Shown: positions 1 to 8,283, numbered from the stretch's first letter. The stretch is 64,000 nucleotides of DNA from UMGS1002 sp964570825 (GCA_964570825.1 CAZMZJ010000004.1:90206-154205), one strand, 5' to 3'. Numbers and translations: made by a program. Notes: generated by a model from the sequence alone, not told the origin.

Positions 1-309
1 ATACTCAAGGCAAAAATCGGACTTTCGACAGACAACAGCGAGCAGCTTGAAAACGGCTGCATCGGCAGCATAGGCGGCTGCAAAATCTATGTTTCAAACA
101 ACATCGCATCGGCGGTTGTTTCGGGCGTGACTTACTACAAATGCCTCGCGCGCACTAAGCGCGCCGTGGCTTTCGCAGAGCAGCTCTCCGAAATCAGCGC
201 ATACCGCCCTGAAAAACGCTTCGCCGACGCCGTCAAGGGTCTGCACCTCTACGGAGCGAAGGTCGTTTATCCCGACGAGATGGTCCTGCTCAACCTCGGC
301 ATAGCATAA
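1..309 (+). CDS. Phage-type major capsid protein, C-terminal fragment (5' end outside window)
   Basis: The reading frame is open from base 1 to a TAA at 307-309, giving the last 102 residues of a longer protein. The segment reads GSIGGCKIYVSNN, then RTKRAVAFAEQLSE, RPEKRFADAVKGLHLYGAKVV and a Leu-rich end. This arrangement (a loop naming a surface epitope, then a FAEQ helix, then KGLHLYGAKVV near the C-terminus) is the usual end of P22/N4-like tailed-phage coat proteins. It would build the phage head. A second gene follows after 220 bp and then chromosomal housekeeping genes, so this is either the right end of a prophage or a remnant. The family is inferred from motif memory only. Confidence 0.55.
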   Translation: MLKAKIGLSTDNSEQLENGCIGSIGGCKIYVSNNIASAVVSGVTYYKCLARTKRAVAFAEQLSEISAYRPEKRFADAVKGLHLYGAKVVYPDEMVLLNLGIA

Positions 310-436
310 ACCCAGGTAAAAGGCAAAAGGGCGGAGGCGAACGCGTCTATTCAAAGCGTCTTTTTGAAAAAATTTCCTTGAAATTTTAGATAACATTTAA
401 TAAAAGAATCGGCTTGCCTTAAGAATTATTCCTCAA

Positions 437-468
437 CCGTCAACCGGGGTTCATATCCCGGCTGACGG
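437..468 (+). other. Stem-loop between the capsid fragment and the next gene
   Basis: Arms CCGTCA and TGACGG enclose a second stem CCGGG/CCCGG with a 7-8 nt loop. It is followed by GGGGCGAAAAATTT, not a clean T-run, so it may be a weak terminator of the capsid gene or an RNA-processing or translation-control hairpin ahead of the gene at 533. The rest of the 310-532 gap shows no credible open reading frame. Confidence 0.4.
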
Positions 469-532
469 CCGGGGCGAAAAATTTACATTAAATGAAGATG
501 CCGCGAAAGCAAGCGGCGGGAGGTGATATTTT

Positions 533-931
533 ATGGAGAACGAGATTATCTGCACGGAGATTTATGAAGCGGCTCTCGCGCTCATCGGCGAGAAAAATAC
601 CGGAGGCGCAGACGATTACGCCGAGCGCGCGCCGTACCTGCTGGCGGCTTTCTGCGGCGAGGCGGGCGGGCTTGACGCCGTTTTCAGAAGCGCAAAGGGG
701 CTCCCGGAACAGCCGACCCACGGGGCGGTGATGATTAGGCTTGACTCGGCGTTCCCGCTTTCAAACCGGTTCTCGGGGCCGGCGGCAATGTACCTCGGCG
801 CGATGCTCGTCATCGACGAGGACGAGGAGCTTTCGGACAAGCTGTACGCAAGGTATTGCGACGCTATGAGCGAGATATGCACAGAAATCCCGGGAGCGAT
901 CGGGGAAATTGCGGATATCTACGGGTTTTGA
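533..931 (+). CDS. Hypothetical phage-neighbour protein (132 aa)
   Basis: The ATG at 533 is preceded by a strong GGAGGTGAT site. The product is acidic, soluble and largely helical, with the phrase DYAERAPYLLAAFCGEA near residues 27-45 and an acidic stretch IDEDEELSD near 90. Small proteins with this DYAxRAPYL pattern often follow capsid genes in clostridial prophages, where head-completion or connector proteins are encoded, but no specific function can be read from the sequence. A strong terminator follows directly, so this is the last gene of the phage-like unit in this window. An alternative is a cellular protein of unknown function. Confidence 0.6.
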   Translation: MENEIICTEIYEAALALIGEKNTGGADDYAERAPYLLAAFCGEAGGLDAVFRSAKGLPEQPTHGAVMIRLDSAFPLSNRFSGPAAMYLGAMLVIDEDEELSDKLYARYCDAMSEICTEIPGAIGEIADIYGF

Positions 932-938
932 ACAAAAT

Positions 939-970
939 ACGCCCCCGCCATTGAGGCGGGGGCGTTATTT
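939..970 (+). terminator. Intrinsic terminator after the phage-like unit
   Basis: ACGCCCCCGCC and GGCGGGGGCGT form an 11-bp GC-rich stem with an ATTGA loop, followed by TATTT. It separates the rightward unit from the converging hprK gene. Confidence 0.85.
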
Positions 971-1070
971 ATCTCATTTCCGTTATGTAAACGTGCCGTC
1001 GATTTTACGGGGCTGAACTGTTGGTTTGCGGGCTTGAAAATCCGGCGCTTCTGAGGCGCTTCGCCTCATC

Positions 1071-1108
1071 TGTCATTCGTCATTCGTCATTCGTCATTTG
1101 TCATTCGC
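1071..1108 (+). repeat. Short tandem repeat of TCATTCG
   Basis: About five consecutive 7-bp units of TCATTCG (one with a T substitution) run from 1071 to 1108. The last unit includes the TGA stop codon of hprK read on the minus strand. The purpose is unknown; slippage here would change only the 3' flank and possibly the last codons of hprK. Confidence 0.7.
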
Positions 1109-2033
1109 GCTGAGTTTCAATGTGATTCATCAGCTTTTTATTGAATTCCTCAGCGGTGTTGTAGCCCATTTTCTTGAGGCGGTTGTTCATGGCGGCGATT
1201 TCTATGATGATCGCAAGGTTGCGCCCGGGGCGGACGGGTATGGTTATGCTCGGAAGCTCGATGCCGAGTATGTTGATTTTTTCATCGTCAAGACCCAGCC
1301 TGTCGTACATTTTGCCCTGAACCCAGTGTTCGAGATTGATGACAAGGTCGATTTTTTCAGTGTCGTTCACAGCTCCCATGCCGAACAGGCGGCGTACGTC
1401 GATTATTCCGATGCCGCGCAGCTCGACATAGTGGCGGATTATCTCGGGCGCGCTGCCGACAAGCGCCTTCGCCGAGACCTTTTTTATTTCAACCGCGTCG
1501 TCAGCGATTAGGCGGTGACCGCGTTTGACAAGCTCAATGGCGGTTTCGCTCTTGCCGACGCCGCTGTCGCCGAGCAGTAGCAGGCCTTCGCCGTACACCT
1601 CTACAAGGACCCCATGCCGGGTGATCCGGGGCGCCAGGTGCAGATTCAGCGAGGCGATGAGAGACGCCATGAGGGCGCTGGTCTTTTCCTTCGAGCGCAG
1701 AATCGGTACGCCGGCGGCTTTGGCGCCGGTTATGAACTCGTCGAATATTTCAAGGCTCGTGGTTATAATTACGGCGACCGGCTTTGTGTTTATGAAATTT
1801 GCAATTGATGTAGCACGGCCTTCCGGTGACAGCCCGCTCAGGTAGCGGAATTCCGCTTTCCCGATTATCTGGATGCGGCTCGGCTCGAACAGCTCGAAAA
1901 AACCCGCCAGCGCAAGCCCGGGACGGTTTACCTCCGGGTTGGTTATCGGTATGTTCCGGTCTGGTATATATATTTCCTCAAAGCTGAATTCCTCGATCAG
2001 TTTGGAAAGCGGTATCGAATAGCCTGAATCCAT
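1101..2033 (-). CDS. hprK: HPr kinase/phosphorylase
   Basis: This enzyme phosphorylates HPr on Ser46 with ATP and removes the phosphate again. It controls carbon catabolite repression and PTS flux in Gram-positive bacteria. The 310-aa length is typical. Visible marks are the Walker A loop GDSGVGKSE near residue 155, the ADDAVEI segment, and the family signature LRGIGIIDVRRLFGMGAV near residue 205. The N-terminal half is the usual MurF-like domain. The ATG at 2033 has GGAG at a 6-nt spacing. It stands alone here, without the common neighbours lgt or nagA. It converges on the phage-like unit and diverges from the PrsA-like gene. Confidence 0.95.
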   Translation of the reverse strand: MDSGYSIPLSKLIEEFSFEEIYIPDRNIPITNPEVNRPGLALAGFFELFEPSRIQIIGKAEFRYLSGLSPEGRATSIANFINTKPVAVIITTSLEIFDEFITGAKAAGVPILRSKEKTSALMASLIASLNLHLAPRITRHGVLVEVYGEGLLLLGDSGVGKSETAIELVKRGHRLIADDAVEIKKVSAKALVGSAPEIIRHYVELRGIGIIDVRRLFGMGAVNDTEKIDLVINLEHWVQGKMYDRLGLDDEKINILGIELPSITIPVRPGRNLAIIIEIAAMNNRLKKMGYNTAEEFNKKLMNHIETQRE

Positions 2034-2219
2034 AAAAATCTCCTTTTATATGAAATTATCATAGCCGCGTTCTAACAAAGTACCTTATTTACGGCTTGGC
2101 GCAGGATTTCATATACAGCTGCATTATATTTATTTTAACATAAAATGTGTTTATTTGAAATACCTAAAATGAATATTTTTAACATAAGCCCGAGAAAATC
2201 AGAACATATTCATAAAAAA

Positions 2220-2248
2220 TTCACAATGTTGTGTTAAAATACTATGAT
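2220..2248 (+). promoter_or_regulatory. Promoter for the PrsA-like lipoprotein gene
   Basis: TTCACA and TATGAT are separated by 17 bp in an AT-rich 340-bp divergent spacer (2034-2376). Transcription would start near 2256, about 120 nt before the ATG at 2377. Nothing else clear is visible in that spacer. Confidence 0.5.
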
Positions 2249-2376
2249 ATCATAGGAGCACTGTCGGCAGATATCGGAAAAATCAATTTACCGCTGCGTC
2301 GGGCGCCGCTTTTTTGGCCGCTGACATCAGTATCTATCTGCCTGTGCAACCCGGAGTCATTGAAAGGAAACTGTTT

Positions 2377-3393
2377 ATGAAAAAATCGGGACTGCGCGCC
2401 TGCGCGTTCCTTATTGCGCTGATCCTTGCCGCGACCGCCTTTTCAGGCTGCTCGGCTTCAAGACCGGTCAAGAGCACCGACGAAGAACTGGCGGTAATCG
2501 GGCAGGTCCAAGGCTTCGACGTGCTTTACGAGGAGCTTCGATATGTGACAATGAATTATAAACAACAGTTTGAAAAAAAATACGGAGAGGGCATCTGGGA
2601 TAACGAAGAAACAGCCGCAAAATACAGGGACGAGCTTCAGGATCTGGTTTTTGATAATATTACCGCCAACTATGCCGTTCTCGCGCTCTGCCAGGAAGTG
2701 GGAATTGATATCGGCGACAAAACTATACAGGACGCGGTAAGCGACTACTTCGACTCTTTCATCAAGGAGATGGGCGGACGCAAAGCTTATATTGAAAGCC
2801 TTAAGGAATATTATGCGACCGACCATTTTCTGCGATTCACAATCGGCGTGGATTACTGCCAGAACGAGCTCTTCTATACCTACACGCAGGACCTAGGCCT
2901 TATTGAAAACGACGAGGATAAAATATATGACTATATAATGGCAGGCAACTTCGTGCGTACTCTGCATGTTTATATCCAGAACGACGAGGGCGACAATATT
3001 GACAGCAACCGCAAAACAGCCGAAAACGTGCGCGAGCAGCTTCTTGCCGGCGCTGACATTAAAAATTTGATTGGAAGTTCGGTTAACGAGGATTTCGGGC
3101 TTACCACCGGTGACGGCTACTATTTCATGCGCGGCGAGATGGTGAAGGCATACGAGGACGCAGCCTTCTCTCTCGAAATCGGCGGCATCAGCAATGTCGT
3201 CGAGACCGATTCGGGATTTTATGTCATAGTGAGGCTCGCGCTTGACCCGTCGTATGTGCTGTCCAACCTTTCCAAGCTCGTCGAACAGTATCAGTACGCC
3301 ATATTTAACAAGTATATTGACGAAAAACAGTCGGAGCTTGCGATTTCCCTTAACGATTACGGAAAGAGCATTGATCTGATAAAAATAAAATAA
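2377..3393 (+). CDS. Peptidyl-prolyl isomerase lipoprotein (PrsA/SurA-like, parvulin family)
   Basis: An extracytoplasmic foldase anchored to the outer face of the membrane. The start at 2377 is chosen because it has GAAAGG at a suitable distance and begins a lipoprotein signal peptide: MKK, a hydrophobic core, then the lipobox FSGC. An upstream in-frame start at 2314 would bury that signal. The N-terminal half is a helical SurA-like chaperone region. The C-terminal half (about residues 185-295) fits a PpiC/parvulin domain with LHVYIQNDE, AENVREQLLAG, TGDGYYFMRGEM and DSGFYVIVRL. Length is about 338 aa. The catalytic domain is diverged (the usual SAR/HIL motifs are weak), so isomerase activity is probable rather than certain. 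Confidence 0.8.
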   Translation: MKKSGLRACAFLIALILAATAFSGCSASRPVKSTDEELAVIGQVQGFDVLYEELRYVTMNYKQQFEKKYGEGIWDNEETAAKYRDELQDLVFDNITANYAVLALCQEVGIDIGDKTIQDAVSDYFDSFIKEMGGRKAYIESLKEYYATDHFLRFTIGVDYCQNELFYTYTQDLGLIENDEDKIYDYIMAGNFVRTLHVYIQNDEGDNIDSNRKTAENVREQLLAGADIKNLIGSSVNEDFGLTTGDGYYFMRGEMVKAYEDAAFSLEIGGISNVVETDSGFYVIVRLALDPSYVLSNLSKLVEQYQYAIFNKYIDEKQSELAISLNDYGKSIDLIKIK

Positions 3394-3487
3394 GCAAAAT
3401 CAGCGCGGCGGATTGCATAACCCGCCACGCGCAGAATGAAAATTAAAGACAAAAGAATCAGGAATCAGAAGGTCGTTTGATAAACTT

Positions 3488-4489
3488 ATGGGGGACTATA
3501 ATTTCATGAACCGCAGGCTGCGCAGAAAAGTGCGCGTCGGCGTACATTCGGCTGCCGAGGAGAAATCAAAATTCGGCAAAATAACACTGTTCGTTCTCGT
3601 AATCCTTACCGCGGTGGTTATTCTTACAGTGGTCTGGGGCAATTACCTAAAAAGAAAAGCCGCGGAAATCGGAGACGGTAACATCAACAATTCAAGCATA
3701 GCGGCGAGCAACATTACCGCGTCCATTATAGCGGACAACAGCGCGCACACCCTTCCGAAATCAAGCTACAGCGCCGCTTCAGTGCCTGTCATAAATGCAA
3801 AATATATCACTCTGTCGAGTTATCAGGACATAAACTGGGGCGACAGGGCCGCTTCATACAAATTGAACGGCATCTCAGCCGTATCCCTTGTGCTTTATTA
3901 CGGCGGAGGGACGCTTAACTTTTCGTCAAAAACAGCTCAGGCGATGGGATTTCAGGCTTCAAGCACTACAAAAACAAATCTGCATGAAGCTATAGGTGTG
4001 CTCGATGTTGCCGGAATATACACCAGCGGCTGCTTCTATGTAAACTACACCACAAAATCCACGCCCGAACTTATTTCCGTTTACCGCACATACGAGGCGG
4101 CGCTCATTTCGGAGGCAGTCGATGCAGGCTTCTCGGATATACTGCTTTTCGGCTACGGCACAAATGAGTCGGCGGCTATCGAGGCGTCGCTGCTTATCAG
4201 CGAGGTGCATGAACTAAAAAAGGATGCGGTGCTCGGCGTGGCTATTCCTTACAAGGCGGTCGAATCTTCTTCGGCTGACAAGATATTCGCCGATTTCGCG
4301 GCGTCCGCCAAATTCCTCGCGATTGATTTTTCGGGAGTAAAGGATGAGGCTGCGCTTCTTGGCGAGATAGACAACGTCAAGAGCTATATAAAAAAGTATA
4401 ACCTTCGCATAGTGCTGCCCGATTCGCTTTCCGCCTCCGCCGGAAAGCTTGACGAGGCGGGATATAAAAACTGGCAGATTGTTCCGTAA
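3488..4489 (+). CDS. Membrane-anchored putative glycosidase-like protein
   Basis: The product starts with a basic cytoplasmic segment (NRRLRRKVRVGV), has one membrane helix near residues 30-50, a Ser/Asn/Ala-rich linker, and an extracellular domain of about 230 residues. The alternating hydrophobic strands (ISAVSLVLYY, DILLFGYG, AVLGVAIP, FLAIDFSG, LRIVLPD) suggest a TIM-barrel fold like the DUF4015/GH-like putative glycosidases. No catalytic acid pair can be named with confidence. The ATG at 3488 lacks a good ribosome site; the ATG at 3506 has GGGGGA about 11 nt upstream and may be the true start. It may act on the wall or a secreted polymer. Confidence 0.55.
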   Translation: MGDYNFMNRRLRRKVRVGVHSAAEEKSKFGKITLFVLVILTAVVILTVVWGNYLKRKAAEIGDGNINNSSIAASNITASIIADNSAHTLPKSSYSAASVPVINAKYITLSSYQDINWGDRAASYKLNGISAVSLVLYYGGGTLNFSSKTAQAMGFQASSTTKTNLHEAIGVLDVAGIYTSGCFYVNYTTKSTPELISVYRTYEAALISEAVDAGFSDILLFGYGTNESAAIEASLLISEVHELKKDAVLGVAIPYKAVESSSADKIFADFAASAKFLAIDFSGVKDEAALLGEIDNVKSYIKKYNLRIVLPDSLSASAGKLDEAGYKNWQIVP

Positions 4490-4533
4490 CATATCTGATA
4501 TTACATAAGCATAAAATCTGAAAGGTGAAGGAA

Positions 4534-5793
4534 TTGAGAAAACCGGAGCTGCTTTCCCCTGCGGGGAACTTTGAAAAACTCAAGACCGCGCTGCTTTATG
4601 GGGCAGATGCGGTTTATGTCGGCGGGATACATTTCGGAATGCGCTCGGCTGCCGACAATTTCACCGACGCGGAGCTTGAGGAAGCCGTGAATTACACCCA
4701 CGCGGCGCGCAGAAAGCTTTATGTTACCGTCAACACAATGCCGCGCCACGGCGAGTATCCGGCGCTGAGGGAATATCTTGCGGTGCTCAGGAAAATAAGG
4801 CCGGACGCGCTGATAGTCGCAGACCTTGGGGTGCTTGCGGAGGTCAGAAAGACAATACCCGATATGTCGGTTCATATATCTACACAGGCAAGCATAGTCA
4901 GCCCCGAGGCGGCCAAGGCTTACGTTTCCCTCGGCGCGTCCCGGCTGGTGCTTGCGCGCGAGCTTTCTTTGTCCGAAATACGCGCGATAAGGGACGAGCT
5001 GCCCGACGAGGTGGAAATAGAGGCTTTTGTCCACGGATCCATGTGCGTTTCCTACAGTGGCCGCTGCCTGCTTTCAAATTATCTTGCCGGACGCGATGCA
5101 AACCGGGGCGAATGCACACAGCCATGCCGGTGGAACTATGTTCTGTACGAGGAAAAACGCCCGGGGCAGGCTATACCTGTCATGGAAAACCAACTCGGGA
5201 CGTTTATCATGTCGTCCAAGGATATGTGCATGATCGAGCATATACCTGATTTGATCGACGCCGGCATCAGTTCGTTCAAAATCGAAGGACGTGTCAAGAG
5301 CGCGTATTACACCGCCGTGACTGCCAACGCCTACCGCATGGCTATAGACGCGTATCTTGCCGACCCCGCAAACTACAGGTTCGATAAGGCGCTGAAAGCC
5401 GAGCTTGACAGTGTGTCGCACCGCGAATACTGCACGGGATTTTACTTTGACAACCCGCAGGAAAATCCGCAGCTCTGCTCATCTCCGGGCTATATACGCG
5501 ACAAGGCTTATTACGCCACGGCTCTCGAGACGCCGCAAGGCGGAATTTTGCCGGGGCTTGAGGAAGAAAACGACGGAGGAAGGCTTTATCTTTTTGTCCA
5601 GCGCAACAAAGTGATTATAAACCGGACAGCGGAAATTATTTCGCCGGGCAAGACCGGACGCGCTTTCGTCGTCCGCGAGCTTTATGATGAGAACGGCTCG
5701 CCGATCGAGTCTACTCCGCATCCGTCGATGAAGTATTTCACGCGGGTGCCGTTCAATGTTAAGCCCGGAGACATCATGAGGGCCGGAGATTAA
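4534..5793 (+). CDS. Peptidase U32-family tRNA hydroxylation protein (TrhP/YrrO type)
   Basis: Members of this U32 branch are needed for 5-hydroxyuridine at tRNA position 34 or related RNA hydroxylation, using prephenate, rather than acting as peptidases. Seen here are the N-terminal PELLSPAG, the conserved EAFVHGSMCVSYSGRCLLSNY block, then GECTQPCRW and FKIEGRVKSAYYTA. The Cys positions match the iron-sulfur ligands of the family. About 420 aa equals the Bacillus YrrO length. The start is set at TTG 4534: AAAGGTGA at 4521-4528 is the ribosome site, and the GTG at 4525 lies inside it. It lies 89 bp before uppP. Confidence 0.85.
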   Translation: MRKPELLSPAGNFEKLKTALLYGADAVYVGGIHFGMRSAADNFTDAELEEAVNYTHAARRKLYVTVNTMPRHGEYPALREYLAVLRKIRPDALIVADLGVLAEVRKTIPDMSVHISTQASIVSPEAAKAYVSLGASRLVLARELSLSEIRAIRDELPDEVEIEAFVHGSMCVSYSGRCLLSNYLAGRDANRGECTQPCRWNYVLYEEKRPGQAIPVMENQLGTFIMSSKDMCMIEHIPDLIDAGISSFKIEGRVKSAYYTAVTANAYRMAIDAYLADPANYRFDKALKAELDSVSHREYCTGFYFDNPQENPQLCSSPGYIRDKAYYATALETPQGGILPGLEEENDGGRLYLFVQRNKVIINRTAEIISPGKTGRAFVVRELYDENGSPIESTPHPSMKYFTRVPFNVKPGDIMRAGD

Positions 5794-5882
5794 CGGCCGG
5801 GCGACGCCAAAGGACGTCATGGGACTATTTTCTGTAGAATATCCCCGGATTTCCAATAAACGCATAAAATAAGAGGTCGGAT

Positions 5883-6770
5883 ATGATAGTCAAAATTATT
5901 GTAGCCATACTTTACGGGATAGTCGAGGGGATTACAGAGTGGCTGCCCATAAGTTCGACGGGGCATCTTATAATTTTCAAGGAATTTATCGGACTTGACG
6001 TCGGCTCGGGGCTCGGGCAGGCTTTCAGCGACGAATTCTGGGAGATGTTCGAGGTGGTTATTCAGCTCGGTGCCATTCTGGCCGTAGCTGTGATGTTTTT
6101 CCGCGCGCTGAATCCGTTTGCTCATTCGAAAAGCGCGATTGAAAAAAAGAGCACATGGAATATGTGGCTCAAAATTATTGTGGCGAGCATTCCGGCGGCC
6201 GCCGTCGGAATAATTCTTGACCGGATTATCGAGAATATTACCGGTCGGGATATCGACGGCTGGCTTTACAACGCCTGGGTGGTTTCGGCGGCGCTGATTA
6301 TTTACGGAATACTTTTCATAGCTATCGAACGGGCGCACAGGGGGAAGGAGCCGAAGATCGGGAGCATAGACGAAATCTCCTTTCGGACAGCCTTCCTTGT
6401 CGGCATATTTCAGATGCTGGCGATAATCCCCGGCACTTCGCGCTCAGGCTCGACTATACTCGGAGCCATTCTGCTCGGAATGTCGCGCACTGCCGCCGCA
6501 GAGTTTTCGTTCTTCATGGCCCTTCCGGCGATGGCGGGCGCCAGCTTGATTAAAATGTACGGTTTCTTTGACTATGTCAGCGAGAGCGGTGTGTCGGTGC
6601 CGGCCGACGCATGGGTTACGCTTGCGGCCGCGTTCGCGTCGGCGTTTGTCGTTTCCATGATAGCTATTAAATTTTTAATGGATTTCGTGCGTCGACACAC
6701 CTTTTCGGCTTTCGGCGTCTACCGCATCGCTCTTGGGACCGTTGTCCTTATATACTTCATATTTGCGTAA
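5883..6770 (+). CDS. uppP: Undecaprenyl-diphosphate phosphatase
   Basis: A membrane enzyme that recycles undecaprenyl pyrophosphate to the monophosphate carrier for peptidoglycan synthesis; overproduction gives bacitracin resistance. Both family signatures are present: EGITEWLPISSTGHLI at residues 15-30 and PGTSRSGSTI near residue 185. About eight hydrophobic helices fit the 295-aa length. The start ATG at 5883 has AGAGG 8 nt upstream. It is followed after 13 bp by rnmV and is probably cotranscribed with it. Confidence 0.95.
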   Translation: MIVKIIVAILYGIVEGITEWLPISSTGHLIIFKEFIGLDVGSGLGQAFSDEFWEMFEVVIQLGAILAVAVMFFRALNPFAHSKSAIEKKSTWNMWLKIIVASIPAAAVGIILDRIIENITGRDIDGWLYNAWVVSAALIIYGILFIAIERAHRGKEPKIGSIDEISFRTAFLVGIFQMLAIIPGTSRSGSTILGAILLGMSRTAAAEFSFFMALPAMAGASLIKMYGFFDYVSESGVSVPADAWVTLAAAFASAFVVSMIAIKFLMDFVRRHTFSAFGVYRIALGTVVLIYFIFA

Positions 6771-6783
6771 TTAAATTGTAAAC

Positions 6784-7392
6784 ATGAATAAGCTTAAAAT
6801 ACCGTATCCTGTGATCGTCGAAGGCAAATATGACCGGCTGCGCTTAATTTCGGTTATCGAGGCGCAGATAATAACAACCGAGGGCTTCGGAATCTTCAAG
6901 AAGAACGAGAAGGCGGCGCTCGTCCGCGCGCTGGCGGCGAACAGCAGGATAATTGTGTTAACCGACAGCGACGGAGCAGGGAAGGTAATACGTTCGCATA
7001 TCTCGCAGCTTGTGCCAAGCGGGCGGCTTATACAGCTATATATACCAAAAATCGAGGGCAAGGAAAGGCGGAAGGCAGTTCCGTCCGCCGAGGGGACGCT
7101 TGGCGTCGAAGGTATGGAAACCGGGCTGCTCCGAAAACTGTTCGAGCCTTACTCGGATCCGGCTGCCGTCGCCGCTCTGGCCGAGAACCCGCTCTCAAAA
7201 ACCGATTTTTATATAGACGGCCTTTCGGGCGGGGCGGGGAGCGCTGCGAAGCGCGACGCGCTCGCATCTGCGCTTGGGCTCCCGGAAGGAATGAGCGCGA
7301 ACGCGCTGCTGTCTGCGCTGAGGATGATTTGCCCTTATGAAAAATATCTTGAACTGGTCGGCAGAAGGAATGACGGCTCAAAAAAAATCTGA
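6784..7392 (+). CDS. rnmV: Ribonuclease M5 (5S rRNA maturation)
   Basis: RNase M5 trims both ends of the 5S rRNA precursor in low-GC Gram-positives. The N-terminal TOPRIM domain is clear: VIVEGKYD (catalytic Glu) at residues 10-17 and VLTDSDGAG (DxD) near 58-66. The C-terminal half is the DUF4093-type RNA-binding domain. At 202 aa it is slightly longer than the Bacillus protein. It follows uppP by 13 bp, whereas in Bacillus rnmV is usually beside ksgA, so the context differs while the motifs are unambiguous. Confidence 0.9.
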   Translation: MNKLKIPYPVIVEGKYDRLRLISVIEAQIITTEGFGIFKKNEKAALVRALAANSRIIVLTDSDGAGKVIRSHISQLVPSGRLIQLYIPKIEGKERRKAVPSAEGTLGVEGMETGLLRKLFEPYSDPAAVAALAENPLSKTDFYIDGLSGGAGSAAKRDALASALGLPEGMSANALLSALRMICPYEKYLELVGRRNDGSKKI

Positions 7393-7410
7393 AAAATCAG
7401 CAAAAATCTA

Positions 7411-7439
7411 TTGATTTTTCGCGAAAGATATGTTACAAT
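7411..7439 (+). promoter_or_regulatory. Promoter of tRNA-Glu
   Basis: TTGATT and TACAAT are separated by exactly 17 bp; the tRNA begins 18 bp after the -10 element, giving a very short 5' leader. Confidence 0.75.
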
Positions 7440-7457
7440 AGTCAAGCCGTCAAAATC

Positions 7458-7532
7458 GGCCCCTTGGTCAAGCGGCTAAGACGACGCCCTCTCACGGCGT
7501 AATCGTGGGTTCGATTCCCGCAGGGGTCACCA
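7458..7532 (+). tRNA. tRNA-Glu (CTC anticodon)
   Basis: A full cloverleaf of 75 nt with the CCA end encoded. The acceptor GGCCCCT pairs with AGGGGTC (one G-T). The anticodon stem ACGCC/GGCGT holds the loop CTCTCAC, so the anticodon is CTC. The T arm is CGTGGG TTCGATT CCCGC-like with the TTCGA core. It has its own promoter and terminator, so it is a single-gene unit. Confidence 0.95.
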
Positions 7533-7571
7533 AAAGCAAAAACCAGTGCATGACACTGGTTTTTGCTTTTA
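7533..7571 (+). terminator. Intrinsic terminator of tRNA-Glu
   Basis: AAAAGCAAAAACCAGTG and CACTGGTTTTTGCTTTT form a 17-bp perfect stem with a 5-nt loop immediately after the CCA end; the stem itself ends in the T-rich strand. Confidence 0.85.
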
Positions 7572-7695
7572 GTGACTTAATTTATTCAGAGGCTGAAAAC
7601 TGCAGGGCTTCTTTCACACGTGTGTTCAAGTCCATAATAATGCCTTTGCAGCTTGGGCATAATATGTCCGTATAAACCGTACCGGAGGTATGACT

Positions 7696-7950
7696 ATGAA
7701 TGTTTTAGGTTGGATAATCATCGGAGCGCTTGCCGGCTGGATTGCGAGCGTCTTTACCTGGAACAACAGAAAAATGGGATGCTTCTTGAACATTATAGTC
7801 GGCGTTCTCGGCGGTATTATTGGCGGTTTCGTAATGAATCTTGCCGGCGGTTCCGGTATAACGGGATTTAATGTCTGGAGCCTTTTTGTAGCGGTAATCG
7901 GCGCCGTCATACTTTTGCTTATAGTCAACGCGATAAGCAGAAAAAATTAA
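7696..7950 (+). CDS. GlsB/YeaQ/YmgE family membrane protein
   Basis: A small integral membrane protein of 84 aa with three hydrophobic helices. It has the family pattern of glycine-rich helices (GWIIIGALAGWIASV, NIIVGVLGGIIGGFVMNL, VAVIGAVILLLIVNAI). The family is associated with general stress in several bacteria; its biochemical role is unknown. The ATG at 7696 is preferred because GGAGG (7684-7688) is 7 nt upstream; the ATG at 7690 is too close to it. A terminator follows. Confidence 0.85.
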   Translation: MNVLGWIIIGALAGWIASVFTWNNRKMGCFLNIIVGVLGGIIGGFVMNLAGGSGITGFNVWSLFVAVIGAVILLLIVNAISRKN

Positions 7951-7969
7951 ACACAATAAAATATTTATC

Positions 7970-7996
7970 AAAGGATGGCTTTTGCCGTCCTTTTTC
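7970..7996 (+). terminator. Intrinsic terminator after the YmgE-like gene
   Basis: AAGGATGGC pairs with GCCGTCCTT around a TTTT loop, followed by TTTTCT. Confidence 0.7.
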
Positions 7997-7998
7997 TA

Positions 7999-8027
7999 TT
8001 GCAGTTGTTGACCGATTGTGATACAAT
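7999..8027 (+). promoter_or_regulatory. Promoter of a short unassigned transcript
   Basis: TTGCAG and TACAAT are separated by 17 bp directly after the previous terminator. The transcript would run into the small reading frame at 8082. Confidence 0.5.
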
Positions 8028-8081
8028 AAGTCATTGGATAATTTTTTCTGCGCCGTTTTTATTGCGCGGCTCGGAGGTATT

Positions 8082-8207
8082 ATGCCGTCTGGAATTTCCA
8101 ATATTTTTGGAAGAACTGCTGATTTTGCCGATGTCCGTTTCCGGCGTGCCGGAGGCTGGCATGAGCAGATTCGACGGCCCCGAGGACAAATTTATCGTCG
8201 TTACTAA
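8082..8207 (+). CDS. Possible small protein (41 aa), unknown
   Basis: An ATG at 8082 follows a GGAGG site (8073-8077) with 4 nt spacing and sits about 55 nt after a good promoter. The predicted peptide is basic at its C-terminus (RAGGWHEQIRRPRGQIYRRY) with no membrane segment or known motif. An overlapping frame (7975-8229) ends in a more protein-like stretch (GPEDKFIVVTKGAYFDN). The region could instead be a decayed gene with a frameshift, or a noncoding RNA. I do not recognise it. Confidence 0.3.
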   Translation: MPSGISNIFGRTADFADVRFRRAGGWHEQIRRPRGQIYRRY

Positions 8208-8283
8208 AGGCGCTTATTTCGACAATTAAAGGGAATTTTTTGGGAAAGTATTTTTCAGGTAAACCTTTCCCATAAAGGCCGCG

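Noticed and set aside
437..468. tRNA-like T arm (CCGGGGTTCATATCCCGG)
   Set aside because: The loop resembles a T arm, but no acceptor, D or anticodon arms surround it.
7975..8229. 84-aa frame as the main product of the short transcript
   Set aside because: It begins in the preceding terminator and before the promoter, and has no ribosome site.
8241..8272. GGGAAAG/CTTTCCC inverted repeat as a terminator
   Set aside because: No T-run on either strand directly after the stem and a long loop.
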